From: Propionibacteriaceae bacterium UBA7704
Lineage (GTDB): Bacteria > Actinomycetota > Actinomycetes > Propionibacteriales > Propionibacteriaceae
Reading direction: 5' to 3'
DNA: 64,000 nt
Assembly (NCBI GenBank): GCA_002482525.1
Contig: DLGC01000004.1
Span: 93,939-157,938, forward strand
Shown here: one piece after another, positions 16,565 to 25,830 of the stretch
Numbering within the stretch: position 1 is the first letter of the stretch
Layout of the letters: each line of letters starts with the position of its first letter
Position numbers and translations under genes: made by a program
Notes under the pieces: model-generated
The model's input: the letters and a program-made list of their open reading frames with translations, nothing else
Databases searched by the model: none
What the model was told of the DNA's origin: nothing

Positions 16565-19500
16565 CGGAGTTCTTCCAATCCTTGGTCTATCAGTTCGTTG
16601 AGTGCGGATTCATACATCGTGGCTACCGAGCGACCCAAGCGTGGCCCGAGCCTGGACTGATTGGTTCGGATACTCGGCGGGGCGTCTGTGAAGGGATCGT
16701 CGACGAGGAGCACGAGGTCGTATTGGCGAGATGCCGAGTCATCGCCCCGTTGGACGGCGGCGGTGAGTTCCCGTGGGCCGCATTCAGGCTGACTGAATCG
16801 GTGTGCGCCCTTGCCCAAGCGCAGAGCGGACGCTGCGGCCTCGACGATGTCTGTGGCCTGGCGCAAACTGGCGGGATCGAGGTCGGCTCGCGTCTCGCCA
16901 CCGCCGTCGATCACGTACCAGGGGAAGGGGCGACCACCCGTGAGGCGGCCCAATAGGTAACAAAAGGCGGCGGCGAGGAATTCTGTCGGTGTCACGCCTT
17001 GGCGTTCCGCCGCGGCACGGAGCTTCGGAATGTCCACCGCCGGTGTGTGGTTGTCCGCCACGAAGTGCTGAGCGCGCAACAGGAAGGGCTTTTCCAGCAT
17101 CACCGGCGACGCGGCCGGAGCGGCGTCCAGCAGTTCCGCAGTGGCATTCACCGTCGGACGGCTGAACATAGCGGCCAGATTCACGATGCCGGGATGTGCC
17201 CGTTCGAGAGCGTTGTGCAACTGCACGAGGCTGAGGGAGGTGCCTCCGACTTCGAAGAAGCTAATATCGTTGCCGAATGAATCGTGGCCGAGCGCGGACC
17301 GCCATTGTTGGCGGACAAACTCGACAGCCCCGCTATGCTGCTTTGATGCCGTGGACGATCGGGGACGATCCGGCACTCGCGTCAGCAGGGACTTCCGATC
17401 GGCCTTGCCGCTGCTGGTCATGGGCAAATCACTTACCTCGACATAAGCCTGCGGTAGGAAGTACTCGGGAAGATTAGCGAGGATGGTTGCCCGGATTTCG
17501 GCCTCTGTGATCGGGCCCGTCGCTGTGTAGAACGCCACGATCTCGGTGCCCCCATTAATGGCATCCTGCTTGGAGGCGCACACACAACGGTCAACGGCCG
17601 GATGGGCGGCAATACACTGCTCGATCTCGCCGAGTTCGATGCGATAACCCCTGACCTTCACCTGGTCATCCAGGCGTCCCAGGCAATCGAGTTCACCTCG
17701 GTCATTCCATCGCACCATATCGCCGGTACGGAAGGCTCGCTCGTCGGGGTGCTGTGGGTCGGGTACGAACGCGCGCGCAGTCAGGTCGGGGGCGTGGAGG
17801 TAACCTGCAGCCACGCCGTGACCCCCGATCCACAACTCACCGATCGAACCCACTGGACGGGGTCGTCCGGCCGCATCCATCACGTGGAGCCGCGTGTTGA
17901 GAATCTCACGGCCGACAGATACGTCCTTGATCGACGTCACCTGCTTGGCTGTGGACCACACGGCAGTCTCCGTCGGGCCATAGACGTTGAACAGTCTTGG
18001 CTTCGATGCAAAGCCCAACACTTGCCCGGCGGCATCGACCCGCATGGGCTCGCCGCCGACAATGAATGTGCGGATGCCGGACAGCAGATGCTCCGACTCC
18101 GGATGGTTGAGGAAGATCGACAGTCGCGACGGCGTCGTCTGAAGCGTGTTTGCCCGGTGGCGTTCGAGTAGCTCGCCAAGACGGCTCAGATCCAACTGCT
18201 CGTCGGCGGTCGCCATGACAAGACTGCCGCCGATCGCCAACGGCAGGAGCGTTTCGAGAACGAAGATGTCGAACGTCACCGTCGTGAGGCAGCAGATTCT
18301 GGTGCGCTCATCCAGGTTGAGGGCGGCGCTCATTCCGTCAACAAAGTTGGCGATGTTGCCGTGAGTGAGTTCTACTCCCTTGGGTGTTCCGGAGGAACCC
18401 GATGTGTAGATCACGTAGATCGGATCATTCATGGACACCGAGACCGGCTCGGGTGCGGGCGCCGATGCTGGTACTGCCTGGAGCGAGAGAACATCGTTTG
18501 GGAGATTGGAGGCAAGATCCCTATCGCTCACGAGGAGTCGGCAATCGCTGTGATCGAGGATCCTCGCGTTGCGGGCATTAGGGTGGCTCGGGTCGAGGGG
18601 GAGGTAGGTGCCACCCACCTTGAGAACCGCGAGGATCGCCGCGACGAGGTCGGGGCTGGGGTCGATGAAGAGACCAATCAACATCCCCCGCGCGAATTGC
18701 GGGTGGCTCTCGAGTGCTGCCGCGATGGCGTCCGAACGAGCATTGAGCTCTCCATAGGTCATTTGCTCGTCACCATGGCAAATCGCGGTCAGGTCCGGGC
18801 TCCGGTGCGCAACAGCCGCAAACCTCTCATGCACGGGTTCGGAAGGTAGGGCCGCAAGTGGTGGACGTGTGTTGCCCAGTCGCCGGTCGTGGTCGATGAG
18901 TTCGATCGACTCTATTCGACGGTCCAAGGCGACGGCCAGACTGTCAAACAGGCGCCGGAGCGTGTGTTCGAATCGCCTGCAGAAGCGTTCGTCGAACAGG
19001 TCGGAGCAGTACTCCAGTTCGAACTCGGTTCCTGCATCCGTCGGATTTGCGTAGAGCGACAGGTCGTACTTGGCGGTGCCTGTGTGAACTGGGACGGGTT
19101 CGAGATGCACTCCCGGAATGTGCAGTTCGGTACGCGGATGGTTCTGGTAGACCAGCAGCGCAGTGAAGATCGGGTGTAGTCCCGGGTTGCGCGGCACTGC
19201 AGGATCCTCAAGGAGTGCAGCGGGAACCGGCCCGCGAGCAATCGCCTCGCGAGTCGACAGCCGTGTACTTTCGAGCACTTCACCGACTGTGCTGCCCGCC
19301 GGGAATCGCAACCTGAGTGGCAAAGTGTTCATCAGCATGCCGACGGTCCGGTCTGCTCGAGGGTCTTCGCGTGCGGAGTCTGCGATACCGATCACCACAT
19401 CATCGGTTCCGGCGTGCAATGACAGGGCAAGCGCGTACGCGGCGGTCAAATACTCGAACCCGGTGAGGGAAGTCCCGCTTCGTCGGGCCATCGTCTCCGG

Positions 19501-21918
19501 TGAGTCCGCCAGACTGAAGCGGTGCACGGTGCCGTGGTTGGACTGACTTCCGTGCGAACGCTGTTCGTCAGCGAGATCGAGACGCGGGAGCTTTTCGAAG
19601 AGGTCGGAGAAGTCGGCCACGTCGGATTGCGGGTTGGGGACCTCCCTCGCTAGCTCCATTATCGAAGTGCTCTCGGCCAACGGAGTCTCGCCGACAGCCA
19701 ACGCGTTCAACGTGTCATTCAGGAGTTCCTCGGAGACCCCGTCGACGGCGATGTGGTGCATATCGAGGAAGAGCAGGTGGTCGTCGGCGCCGAGTTCAAC
19801 GACTGCGGCGCGGAACGGAGCCTCGTGCTCCAGATCGAAGGGTCTGATCAGAGATCGGGCAATCACGCTGGGCTCACCCTGAGGTTCCTCGAGATGGCGC
19901 ACATCGACATCGTCCAACGGCAACAGCTCCTGAACGAGGTTGCCGTGGTCGAACCGGTACACGGTCCGTAGTGCGGGGTGGTACCTGGGCAGTTGGGTCA
20001 GCGAGTACATCAGCCGGGTCACATCCAAGCGGCCTCGGACCCGGACTGCCTTGGGGATGTTGTAGGTGCAGGGTTCCGTGGCGAGGCGGCTCGCAAGATA
20101 GACATCCAGTTGACGGCGGGTGGCGGGAACGAGAGCACTGTCGTCCGTACGGGCGGGATGGCCGCGCGTGGCAGCCCGCGCGGTGGAGAGCAGTTCGACC
20201 TGGGCGTCGATCGTAGGATTCTGGAGGATGTCGACGGGACGCATCTGCTTGTCGAATGTCCCGCGTACCTGGCGGGCCAAACGGCCCGCCAGGAGTGAAT
20301 TGCCGCCGGCTTCAATGAAGTCGGTGTCGTCGGTCACGTCCTGAACGCCGAGAACTCGCCGCCACAGTGCCCGCAACTGCTCTCGCGGGTCGTTGGTGTC
20401 GGGCTGCATTCGTCGACCGACACGCCGATGCAACATCTCGTCGAGACGCTGGCGAAGGTCTTTGCGATTGATCTTGCCTGTGGCGAGCCGAGGCAGCCGC
20501 TCTAGCGATTGCCAGTGTGACGGAGTCATGTGCTGCGGCATCTCGGAAACGAGACGCGGACCGATGACCGTGTCGGCCCCCGTTGGCACGACGAACGCGC
20601 AGAGGACCGTGCCGGTGTCGTCCTGGCCCGCTACCACCGCTGCGTCGGCAACGCCGGGTTGTTGACATAGTTCCGCTTCGACCGCTGCGGTGTCGACCTT
20701 CACACCGCGGATTTTCACTTGGTCATCGATCCGGCCGTCGCACACCACCAGACCGTCCGTGTCGATCCAGCCGAGGTCCCCGGTGCGGTAGTGCAGCAGA
20801 CCGTCTGCCTCGCCGAAATTGAACACCTCAGCGTTGCCGTCGGGGTCGCCAAGGTACCCATGTGACCCGTGCCCGGTGATGACGATCAACTCGCCGACTT
20901 GCCCATCTGGACATTCGCCCCCGTCCTCGTCGAGCACCACGATCCGCGAACCTGGGATCGGATGACCGATCGGGACCAATGCTGAGGAAGCGTCCTGGGT
21001 GCGAACCTGATGGACGCAAGTGGCCAGTGTCGTCTCGGTGGGACCATATAGATTCACCAGGCGTGTGCCGGGAAGTCGCTCATTGGCCCGCGCTACGTCA
21101 CTGCTCCTCAGAGGCTCACCAGCGAGGATCACGTGCTCGAGAGCGACGACATGACTGAGATCGGCGGCGTTCAGCAGCTCTCGGAAAACCGTCGGCACGG
21201 TGTGCATGAGGTTGACCTGTGCGCTCGCCAACCAGTCGGCCAGTGCATCGGCGTCGACGACCACGCTCGGTTCGTCGGGAATGCAGAGTGTTCCACCGCC
21301 GAGCAGCGGGAGCAGGATGTCACGCAGAAATGGATCGAAGCCGGGCGCGGTCAGGAGACTCGAGCGTCGACCGGGTCCCACGGGAAACTCCCGGGACTCC
21401 CATTCGATGAAGTGCAGTAGTCCCGCATGACTTCCCTGGACAACCTTGGGCCGACCGGTCGATCCCGACGTGCAGTACACATACGCTTCCTCGACGGGCT
21501 CGGCGGTAAAGGAGTAGGCGACGCCGGTCGCAGGCAAAGCTTCGTCGAGCGGCATCACGGTGCAGTCTGGTACTCGATCACTAAGCTCGGCGACGTTGGA
21601 TTCATCCGCAATGACCAGTCGGGCCCCGGTTTTTGACCCTATGTCACCGAACTCCTCCGGTGACCAGTCCGGACGCACAGGGACGAAGCGGATCCCGGAC
21701 TTGAAAGTCGCCAGCACGACGCCCACGAGTTCCGGGCTTGGTGCCATATGGACGAACAGAGCGTCCGACCGGTCCAAGAGTCGTCGCATGTGATGGGCAT
21801 ACCGATCTACGACCTGCCCCAACTCCCGATAGGTCATTGCCCGCGCACCATGCGACACGGCAACGCGATCCGGTGCTTCCGCAGACCACTTATCGATTCG
21901 ATCCGTGATTGAACCCAT
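16561..21918 (-). CDS. NRPS, A-PCP-C-A(Gly)-PCP plus partial C domain
   Basis: 1785 residues. A1 spans about 1-490 (TSGSTGRPK at 150-158; Asp195; Lys482), PCP1 has Ser541 in GGNSLL, and the C domain (about 590-1000) has an intact HHIAVDG at 721-727. A2 spans about 1020-1515 (YTSGSSGTPKG at 1171-1181, FDIF at 1216-1219, Lys1505) and PCP2 has Ser1561 in GGTSLS. Reading the ten specificity positions by alignment to GrsA gives D-I-L-Q-I-G-V-V-W-K for A2, close to the known glycine code. A1 gives D-P-R-H-I-A-L-L-A-K, which I cannot assign. Residues 1605-1785 resemble only the C-terminal lobe of a condensation domain, with no HHxxxDG. No C domain precedes A1, so this is a loading protein. Its stop overlaps the AT start, and its start abuts the PPTase stop with no gap. 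Confidence 0.94.
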   Translation of the reverse strand: MGSITDRIDKWSAEAPDRVAVSHGARAMTYRELGQVVDRYAHHMRRLLDRSDALFVHMAPSPELVGVVLATFKSGIRFVPVRPDWSPEEFGDIGSKTGARLVIADESNVAELSDRVPDCTVMPLDEALPATGVAYSFTAEPVEEAYVYCTSGSTGRPKVVQGSHAGLLHFIEWESREFPVGPGRRSSLLTAPGFDPFLRDILLPLLGGGTLCIPDEPSVVVDADALADWLASAQVNLMHTVPTVFRELLNAADLSHVVALEHVILAGEPLRSSDVARANERLPGTRLVNLYGPTETTLATCVHQVRTQDASSALVPIGHPIPGSRIVVLDEDGGECPDGQVGELIVITGHGSHGYLGDPDGNAEVFNFGEADGLLHYRTGDLGWIDTDGLVVCDGRIDDQVKIRGVKVDTAAVEAELCQQPGVADAAVVAGQDDTGTVLCAFVVPTGADTVIGPRLVSEMPQHMTPSHWQSLERLPRLATGKINRKDLRQRLDEMLHRRVGRRMQPDTNDPREQLRALWRRVLGVQDVTDDTDFIEAGGNSLLAGRLARQVRGTFDKQMRPVDILQNPTIDAQVELLSTARAATRGHPARTDDSALVPATRRQLDVYLASRLATEPCTYNIPKAVRVRGRLDVTRLMYSLTQLPRYHPALRTVYRFDHGNLVQELLPLDDVDVRHLEEPQGEPSVIARSLIRPFDLEHEAPFRAAVVELGADDHLLFLDMHHIAVDGVSEELLNDTLNALAVGETPLAESTSIMELAREVPNPQSDVADFSDLFEKLPRLDLADEQRSHGSQSNHGTVHRFSLADSPETMARRSGTSLTGFEYLTAAYALALSLHAGTDDVVIGIADSAREDPRADRTVGMLMNTLPLRLRFPAGSTVGEVLESTRLSTREAIARGPVPAALLEDPAVPRNPGLHPIFTALLVYQNHPRTELHIPGVHLEPVPVHTGTAKYDLSLYANPTDAGTEFELEYCSDLFDERFCRRFEHTLRRLFDSLAVALDRRIESIELIDHDRRLGNTRPPLAALPSEPVHERFAAVAHRSPDLTAICHGDEQMTYGELNARSDAIAAALESHPQFARGMLIGLFIDPSPDLVAAILAVLKVGGTYLPLDPSHPNARNARILDHSDCRLLVSDRDLASNLPNDVLSLQAVPASAPAPEPVSVSMNDPIYVIYTSGSSGTPKGVELTHGNIANFVDGMSAALNLDERTRICCLTTVTFDIFVLETLLPLAIGGSLVMATADEQLDLSRLGELLERHRANTLQTTPSRLSIFLNHPESEHLLSGIRTFIVGGEPMRVDAAGQVLGFASKPRLFNVYGPTETAVWSTAKQVTSIKDVSVGREILNTRLHVMDAAGRPRPVGSIGELWIGGHGVAAGYLHAPDLTARAFVPDPQHPDERAFRTGDMVRWNDRGELDCLGRLDDQVKVRGYRIELGEIEQCIAAHPAVDRCVCASKQDAINGGTEIVAFYTATGPITEAEIRATILANLPEYFLPQAYVEVSDLPMTSSGKADRKSLLTRVPDRPRSSTASKQHSGAVEFVRQQWRSALGHDSFGNDISFFEVGGTSLSLVQLHNALERAHPGIVNLAAMFSRPTVNATAELLDAAPAASPVMLEKPFLLRAQHFVADNHTPAVDIPKLRAAAERQGVTPTEFLAAAFCYLLGRLTGGRPFPWYVIDGGGETRADLDPASLRQATDIVEAAASALRLGKGAHRFSQPECGPRELTAAVQRGDDSASRQYDLVLLVDDPFTDAPPSIRTNQSRLGPRLGRSVATMYESALNELIDQGLEELR

Positions 21919-22626
21919 TTATGCAAGCACCATCCTCGTTGCCCGCCGCAGATCGGCCTGGAACTCGCGAAGGTCGATCCAGACAACTGGTGCTTCGGTG
22001 TCCGATACTGTCGCGAGCCAGGCATCGCCGCGGCGCGCGCTGACCACACGTAGCCGCGTCTGCGGCACGCCACGCACTTGCACCTGTGGCTGCTCTTCTG
22101 CAAGCCGCGCGATGCGGAAACTCCCCGGGGGTTGGGACAAGCCCATCCCGAGGTACTTCATGTAGGCCTCGCGCAGCGTCCACGCGCGAATGAGGGCTTC
22201 GTTCGTGGCGCCGGAGAGCTCGTCGATCTCCTCCGAGTGAAGCACCGGGGACAGGTCCGCGACTGTCACAGGTCGGATGACTTCCACATCCACCCCGATT
22301 CGCCCCGGTGCTACGCCGCAGGCAACGCATCCGCGCGTATGGGACATGTTGAACTCGCCACCGATGTCCCTCAAGTTCACGCAGAACGGCTTTCCGCCTG
22401 GGTCTGTCCGCATGTCTAGCGCCGAGTTGGGAACACCCAGGAATACCTGCAACATCCATCGGGCAACTGCCGCAGCCAGCAGCGAGGCTACGCGATCGCT
22501 TTCGAAATGAAGTCGAGACACCTTCGCTCGGCGTTCGGCGGACACAACCGACATCAGCAAGTCGCGATCGAGCTCTTCATGATCTGCGATTTTGATGGCC
22601 ACCACAAGCGACTCCCCTACGGTCAC
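21919..22626 (-). CDS. Sfp-type 4'-phosphopantetheinyl transferase
   Basis: 235 residues. It should activate the carrier proteins of the cluster by transferring phosphopantetheine from CoA to the conserved serines. The metal- and CoA-binding signatures are FNMSHTRG (about 93-100), IGVDVE (about 110-115) and WTLREAYMKYLG (a WxxKEA-type motif with Arg for Lys). Length fits the Sfp class rather than the shorter AcpS. The start is GTG, preceded by a strong GAGGGGGG ribosome site. Lies between the exporter genes and the NRPS, so it is a dedicated activator of this pathway. Confidence 0.93.
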   Translation of the reverse strand: MTVGESLVVAIKIADHEELDRDLLMSVVSAERRAKVSRLHFESDRVASLLAAAVARWMLQVFLGVPNSALDMRTDPGGKPFCVNLRDIGGEFNMSHTRGCVACGVAPGRIGVDVEVIRPVTVADLSPVLHSEEIDELSGATNEALIRAWTLREAYMKYLGMGLSQPPGSFRIARLAEEQPQVQVRGVPQTRLRVVSARRGDAWLATVSDTEAPVVWIDLREFQADLRRATRMVLA

Positions 22627-22652
22627 CTGATTCGCCCCCCCTCAACCCCGAG

Positions 22653-23516
22653 TCAGCGACTCCTACGCTTCAGCGCAAGCACGATGACGGCCAACACGAA
22701 TCCGACCAAACCCGACACGAGTAGGAACGCAATCGAATCGAACATGGTCACGGAATGTCCGGCGAACTCGAAGTTGACGCCCATCTCTGTTCGGAACTCA
22801 CTGACCACTCCGGCTGGGGCGCCGTCGAATCCCTCAGCCATCGGCGCCGCCATCATGACCTCTCGCAGCGCGCGAGCCGCCTGAGCTGCCGGAATCAGCA
22901 TGAGTACCTGTTGGACGCCCTCCGGGAGTGAACCGATCGGGATATAGGCGCCCACCAGGAATCCAATCGCGGCGCCGACGGTGATATTGGCACCGCTGAA
23001 GGCGCTCTGCGAAGGGATGAAACTCGACAACAAGCCCAAGACACCCGCAGCGGAGAAGACTGCCGCCAAGATTATGCCGAGCACTTGAGCAAGCTGGGTG
23101 AGGCTGAGCAACTCACCACCGTTCGCGACGATATAGATCTCGGCCACCACGAGGGAGATGACGCTCATCACTGTGCCAATCACCATGGAGTTGAGCATGT
23201 ACCCGCCGATTACGGACGACTTGGCGACTGGCGCGGTGTCGAAGTCTCGAGCAATGCCATCCTCGCGGTCGCGAATCATGGTTCCGTAGCCGGCCAAACA
23301 TGTGGTGACGGTCGCCGAAGCGATGATTCCGGCCATGATCCAACTGTCGACGAGGTAATCCATGGTGCCATCAGCGACGGTGAGCTCCTCTGTGACAGTG
23401 CCCTTCAGGAAGAAGATGTACAGAAGGACGATGATGATAGGGCCCAATAGGGAGAAGAAAACGGTGCCGCGGTCTCGGTAGAAGAGCTTCCAGTTGCGAT
23501 ATGTGAGCGCCAACAT
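22653..23516 (-). CDS. ABC-2 type exporter permease
   Basis: 287 residues with six predicted hydrophobic segments. The first, near residue 20, ends a short cytoplasmic start (LALTYRNWKLFYRDRGTVF) typical of ABC-2 drug-export permeases such as DrrB. A large loop between the last two segments carries the sequence VSEFRTEMGVNFEFAGHSVTM. It pairs with the ATPase gene upstream, whose stop overlaps this start (TGATG). The pair is the first part of the operon, so export of, or self-protection from, the cluster product is the likely role. Confidence 0.92.
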   Translation of the reverse strand: MLALTYRNWKLFYRDRGTVFFSLLGPIIIVLLYIFFLKGTVTEELTVADGTMDYLVDSWIMAGIIASATVTTCLAGYGTMIRDREDGIARDFDTAPVAKSSVIGGYMLNSMVIGTVMSVISLVVAEIYIVANGGELLSLTQLAQVLGIILAAVFSAAGVLGLLSSFIPSQSAFSGANITVGAAIGFLVGAYIPIGSLPEGVQQVLMLIPAAQAARALREVMMAAPMAEGFDGAPAGVVSEFRTEMGVNFEFAGHSVTMFDSIAFLLVSGLVGFVLAVIVLALKRRSR

Positions 23517-24457
23517 CAGGATCGGAGCTCCTTTCCAGTGATGTTGATGAACACATCGTCCATCGTTCCGTGCACTACCTCGAAGCTCTCCACATGGGGT
23601 TGGAACCGCTCGAGCAGAGGTATGGCGTCGATGGTGCGCGCTAGCTCAAACGTGAACTGACGACCGTCCTTCACCACTTTGCCGTCCGTCTCGTGTGGCA
23701 TCTGATTGACGAGCTGCGCGAAGGCATCGGGATCCTTGGGCGCAATTCGCAGGAGTTCCACCGAGTATTTCTCCTTGAGCTGGGTAGGGGTGCCCTCGGC
23801 GGCCACAAGTCCGTCGTCCACGACGACGGCGTAGTCGGACCCAGCCGCTTCCTCCATGTAGTGAGTCGTGAGGAAGATGGTCACCCCGTGTTCGTCTTGC
23901 AGCCGCTTGATGGTGGCCCACACGTGCCGACGCGTCTGCGGATCTAAACCGGTGGTGGGCTCATCCATGAAAAGTACCCGCGGCGTGTTGATCAGAGCGC
24001 GGGCGATGTCGGCGCGTCGACGCTGACCTCCCGAGAGTCGACCATAGGGACGATCGATGAAGTCAGTGACATCGGCGGCTTCCGCCGCGCGCTCGACGAC
24101 CTCCTTCGTCGCGCGACCCTTGAGATAGAACGACGCGCGAACCCGCAGATTCTCTTTTACCGTGAGGACATTGTCCAGAAGTGATTCCTGGAATACGATG
24201 CCGATGCGTTCCTTGACCGCATCAGGCTTGGAAACCACGTCGATCCCGTCCACAGTGATCTTGCCCTCATCCGGACGAAGCAGCGTGCAGAGCATGTTGA
24301 TCGTCGTCGACTTGCCCGCGCCGTTGGGACCCAAGAACGAGAACAGCTCCCCTCGTCGAACGCAGAAGTCAATACCGCGCACCGCTTGCGCGTTTCCGAA
24401 GGATTTCCTCAGTCCCGTAACCGAAACGACACGCTGATCTTCCGGAATGTCGCGCAT
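23516..24457 (-). CDS. ABC exporter ATP-binding protein (DrrA-like)
   Basis: 313 residues: Walker A GPNGAGKS (about 43-50), signature LSGGQRRR, Walker B VLFMDEP and the switch His in LTTHYMEEA. A C-terminal region of about 90 residues ends with a VHGTMDDVFINITGKEL segment, as in DrrA-type drug exporters. The ATG is preceded by AAGGGGGG at good spacing. It is the first gene of the cluster operon in the window; the promoter should lie in the gap to its right (24458 onward). Likely exports the NRPS/PKS product together with the adjacent permease. Confidence 0.93.
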   Translation of the reverse strand: MRDIPEDQRVVSVTGLRKSFGNAQAVRGIDFCVRRGELFSFLGPNGAGKSTTINMLCTLLRPDEGKITVDGIDVVSKPDAVKERIGIVFQESLLDNVLTVKENLRVRASFYLKGRATKEVVERAAEAADVTDFIDRPYGRLSGGQRRRADIARALINTPRVLFMDEPTTGLDPQTRRHVWATIKRLQDEHGVTIFLTTHYMEEAAGSDYAVVVDDGLVAAEGTPTQLKEKYSVELLRIAPKDPDAFAQLVNQMPHETDGKVVKDGRQFTFELARTIDAIPLLERFQPHVESFEVVHGTMDDVFINITGKELRS

Positions 24458-25830
24458 ACTTGCCCCCCTTGTAACGTCAGCTGCCTGCTACTGATGCGAG
24501 TTTCCCACCTGGTCTATCAGTCGTCTAGAGCGGCGACCCGCTGATTCGAAACCTCTGTCCGGTCCAATACAGCTCGAAACTGTAGACTGAATTGATGGCG
24601 GTATACAATTCGGGGTGTAGTTGGAGCCTAAACTCCCTGGCCTTGAGCAGTCTGCGAGCGATAGTGGAATTGGCGGCGACCCTTGTCAAAGCCGTCGCCG
24701 GTGATGTGGATGATGTGGATGGGGTTCATCTCCGCGACAATGTCGAGCGTCTTCGTCCTGTGCTGCTGCATGCGCCTGTTGATGCTGTTCGCAATAACCC
24801 CGTCGAGCCCATGAGGGTGGTTGATCAGGGCGCATCTCCCCCTGGTGAGCACAGCCTCGGTCGAGTTCTTTCGACTCATGGCCGGGAGGGGAGGCTGTTG
24901 GATGCTCGTTTTGGGGCCCCGCCGAGGGCATGCTGAAGGCTTTGTCGGCGGATTCGACTGTCCGCAAATTGTTCCCGCGGGGCTCGAGTCCGCCAGGGTG
25001 TGAGGGCGGAGGCGAAGCTCGCCTTCGGGCAGCGGGAGTCCTCCAGACAGATCGACAAGAAGCGTGACTCCGTGCTGCACGGGTCTGAGTTCGAGATTCG
25101 CTTGCGAAACTGGCCCACATAGTGAGAAATAGCGCGAGGGCGTGTTGCAGTCATTCGCGGTTGCAGACAACAATGCACTCATTGTTACTGACTGTGTGGG
25201 GTTGAGGGGACGACCTTCACTGCACTTGTGTTGATCAAGTGCAGTGAGCTCCAAGGCAAGACGGTTATGGTGTTGACGTTTAGGACGCTCGTCGACAATT
25301 GGGCGAATTTCGATAAGTACTGCTCGACGAGCATCTCCTACACTGATCGGCTCAATTTTGATCTGCCCTGATCAATGAATTTTGCAAATTGCGCAATGTG
25401 GACTCGTTGCCGAGCGCAAGACCTACTTCCTCAGCGATCAGAGATGGGCTCATTTCCACCAACTTCATCCCACTTGCACGCCTCATGCACTGCGGCCAAG
25501 AAAACCTAGTGGGCTCAGCAGCGAATTGCCACGATCGGTCATTGAGCTGAAGATGCGCGTTTCGCGAGTTCGAGTTTCGTGTTCTCCGCCGCTGCGACAT
25601 CAACACCCCGCGAGGCGGCGCTTGGTGGTCAATACCGCTTGGCAGGACTCCTGGCCTTGGCGGGGGGCCTGATCGGTCGAGAACGACTCCGACGCCGATT
25701 GTCCGAACCCCACAACCTCTGCACTCGATTCTTGGCTGTCAGAGCCTCTCCTTTGGCGGTTCTATCCAGTTGGATCAATACGATGCCCGTTCGACGGGTG
25801 TCTGTCGGTTGTCAACGTCGAGGAGAGCCC
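24458..25830. other. Long intergenic gap between the PKS operon and the carboxylase gene
   Basis: About 1.4 kb with no convincing gene. Short open frames exist on both strands but lack recognisable domains and convincing ribosome sites. Some rows here are near 47 percent GC, below their surroundings. The left part must hold the promoter of the PKS operon and the right part that of the carboxylase. Two palindromic elements are visible: the inverted repeat at 25217-25247 and a 10-bp palindrome ATTGCGCAAT at 25388-25397. It could contain decayed gene remnants; I cannot identify any with confidence. Confidence 0.6.
25217..25247. repeat. 12-bp perfect inverted repeat, 7-nt loop
   Basis: Left arm TCACTGCACTTG (25217-25228) and right arm CAAGTGCAGTGA (25236-25247) are perfect complements around TGTTGAT. 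It is about 760 bp upstream of the exporter ATPase start and 580 bp upstream of the carboxylase start, with no gene ending next to it. No T-tract follows, so an operator or a remnant of a mobile element is as likely as a terminator. Confidence 0.6.

Noticed and set aside
24628..25254. A 208-codon minus-strand open frame in the intergenic gap
   Set aside because: No recognised domain, no good ribosome site and coding-like features in no frame; may be chance or a decayed remnant.
25352..25606. Short minus-strand frame with a segment faintly like an AraC-type helix-turn-helix (VGLALGNESTLR)
   Set aside because: Only about 30 residues resemble the motif and nothing around it continues the family; too weak to call a pseudogene.
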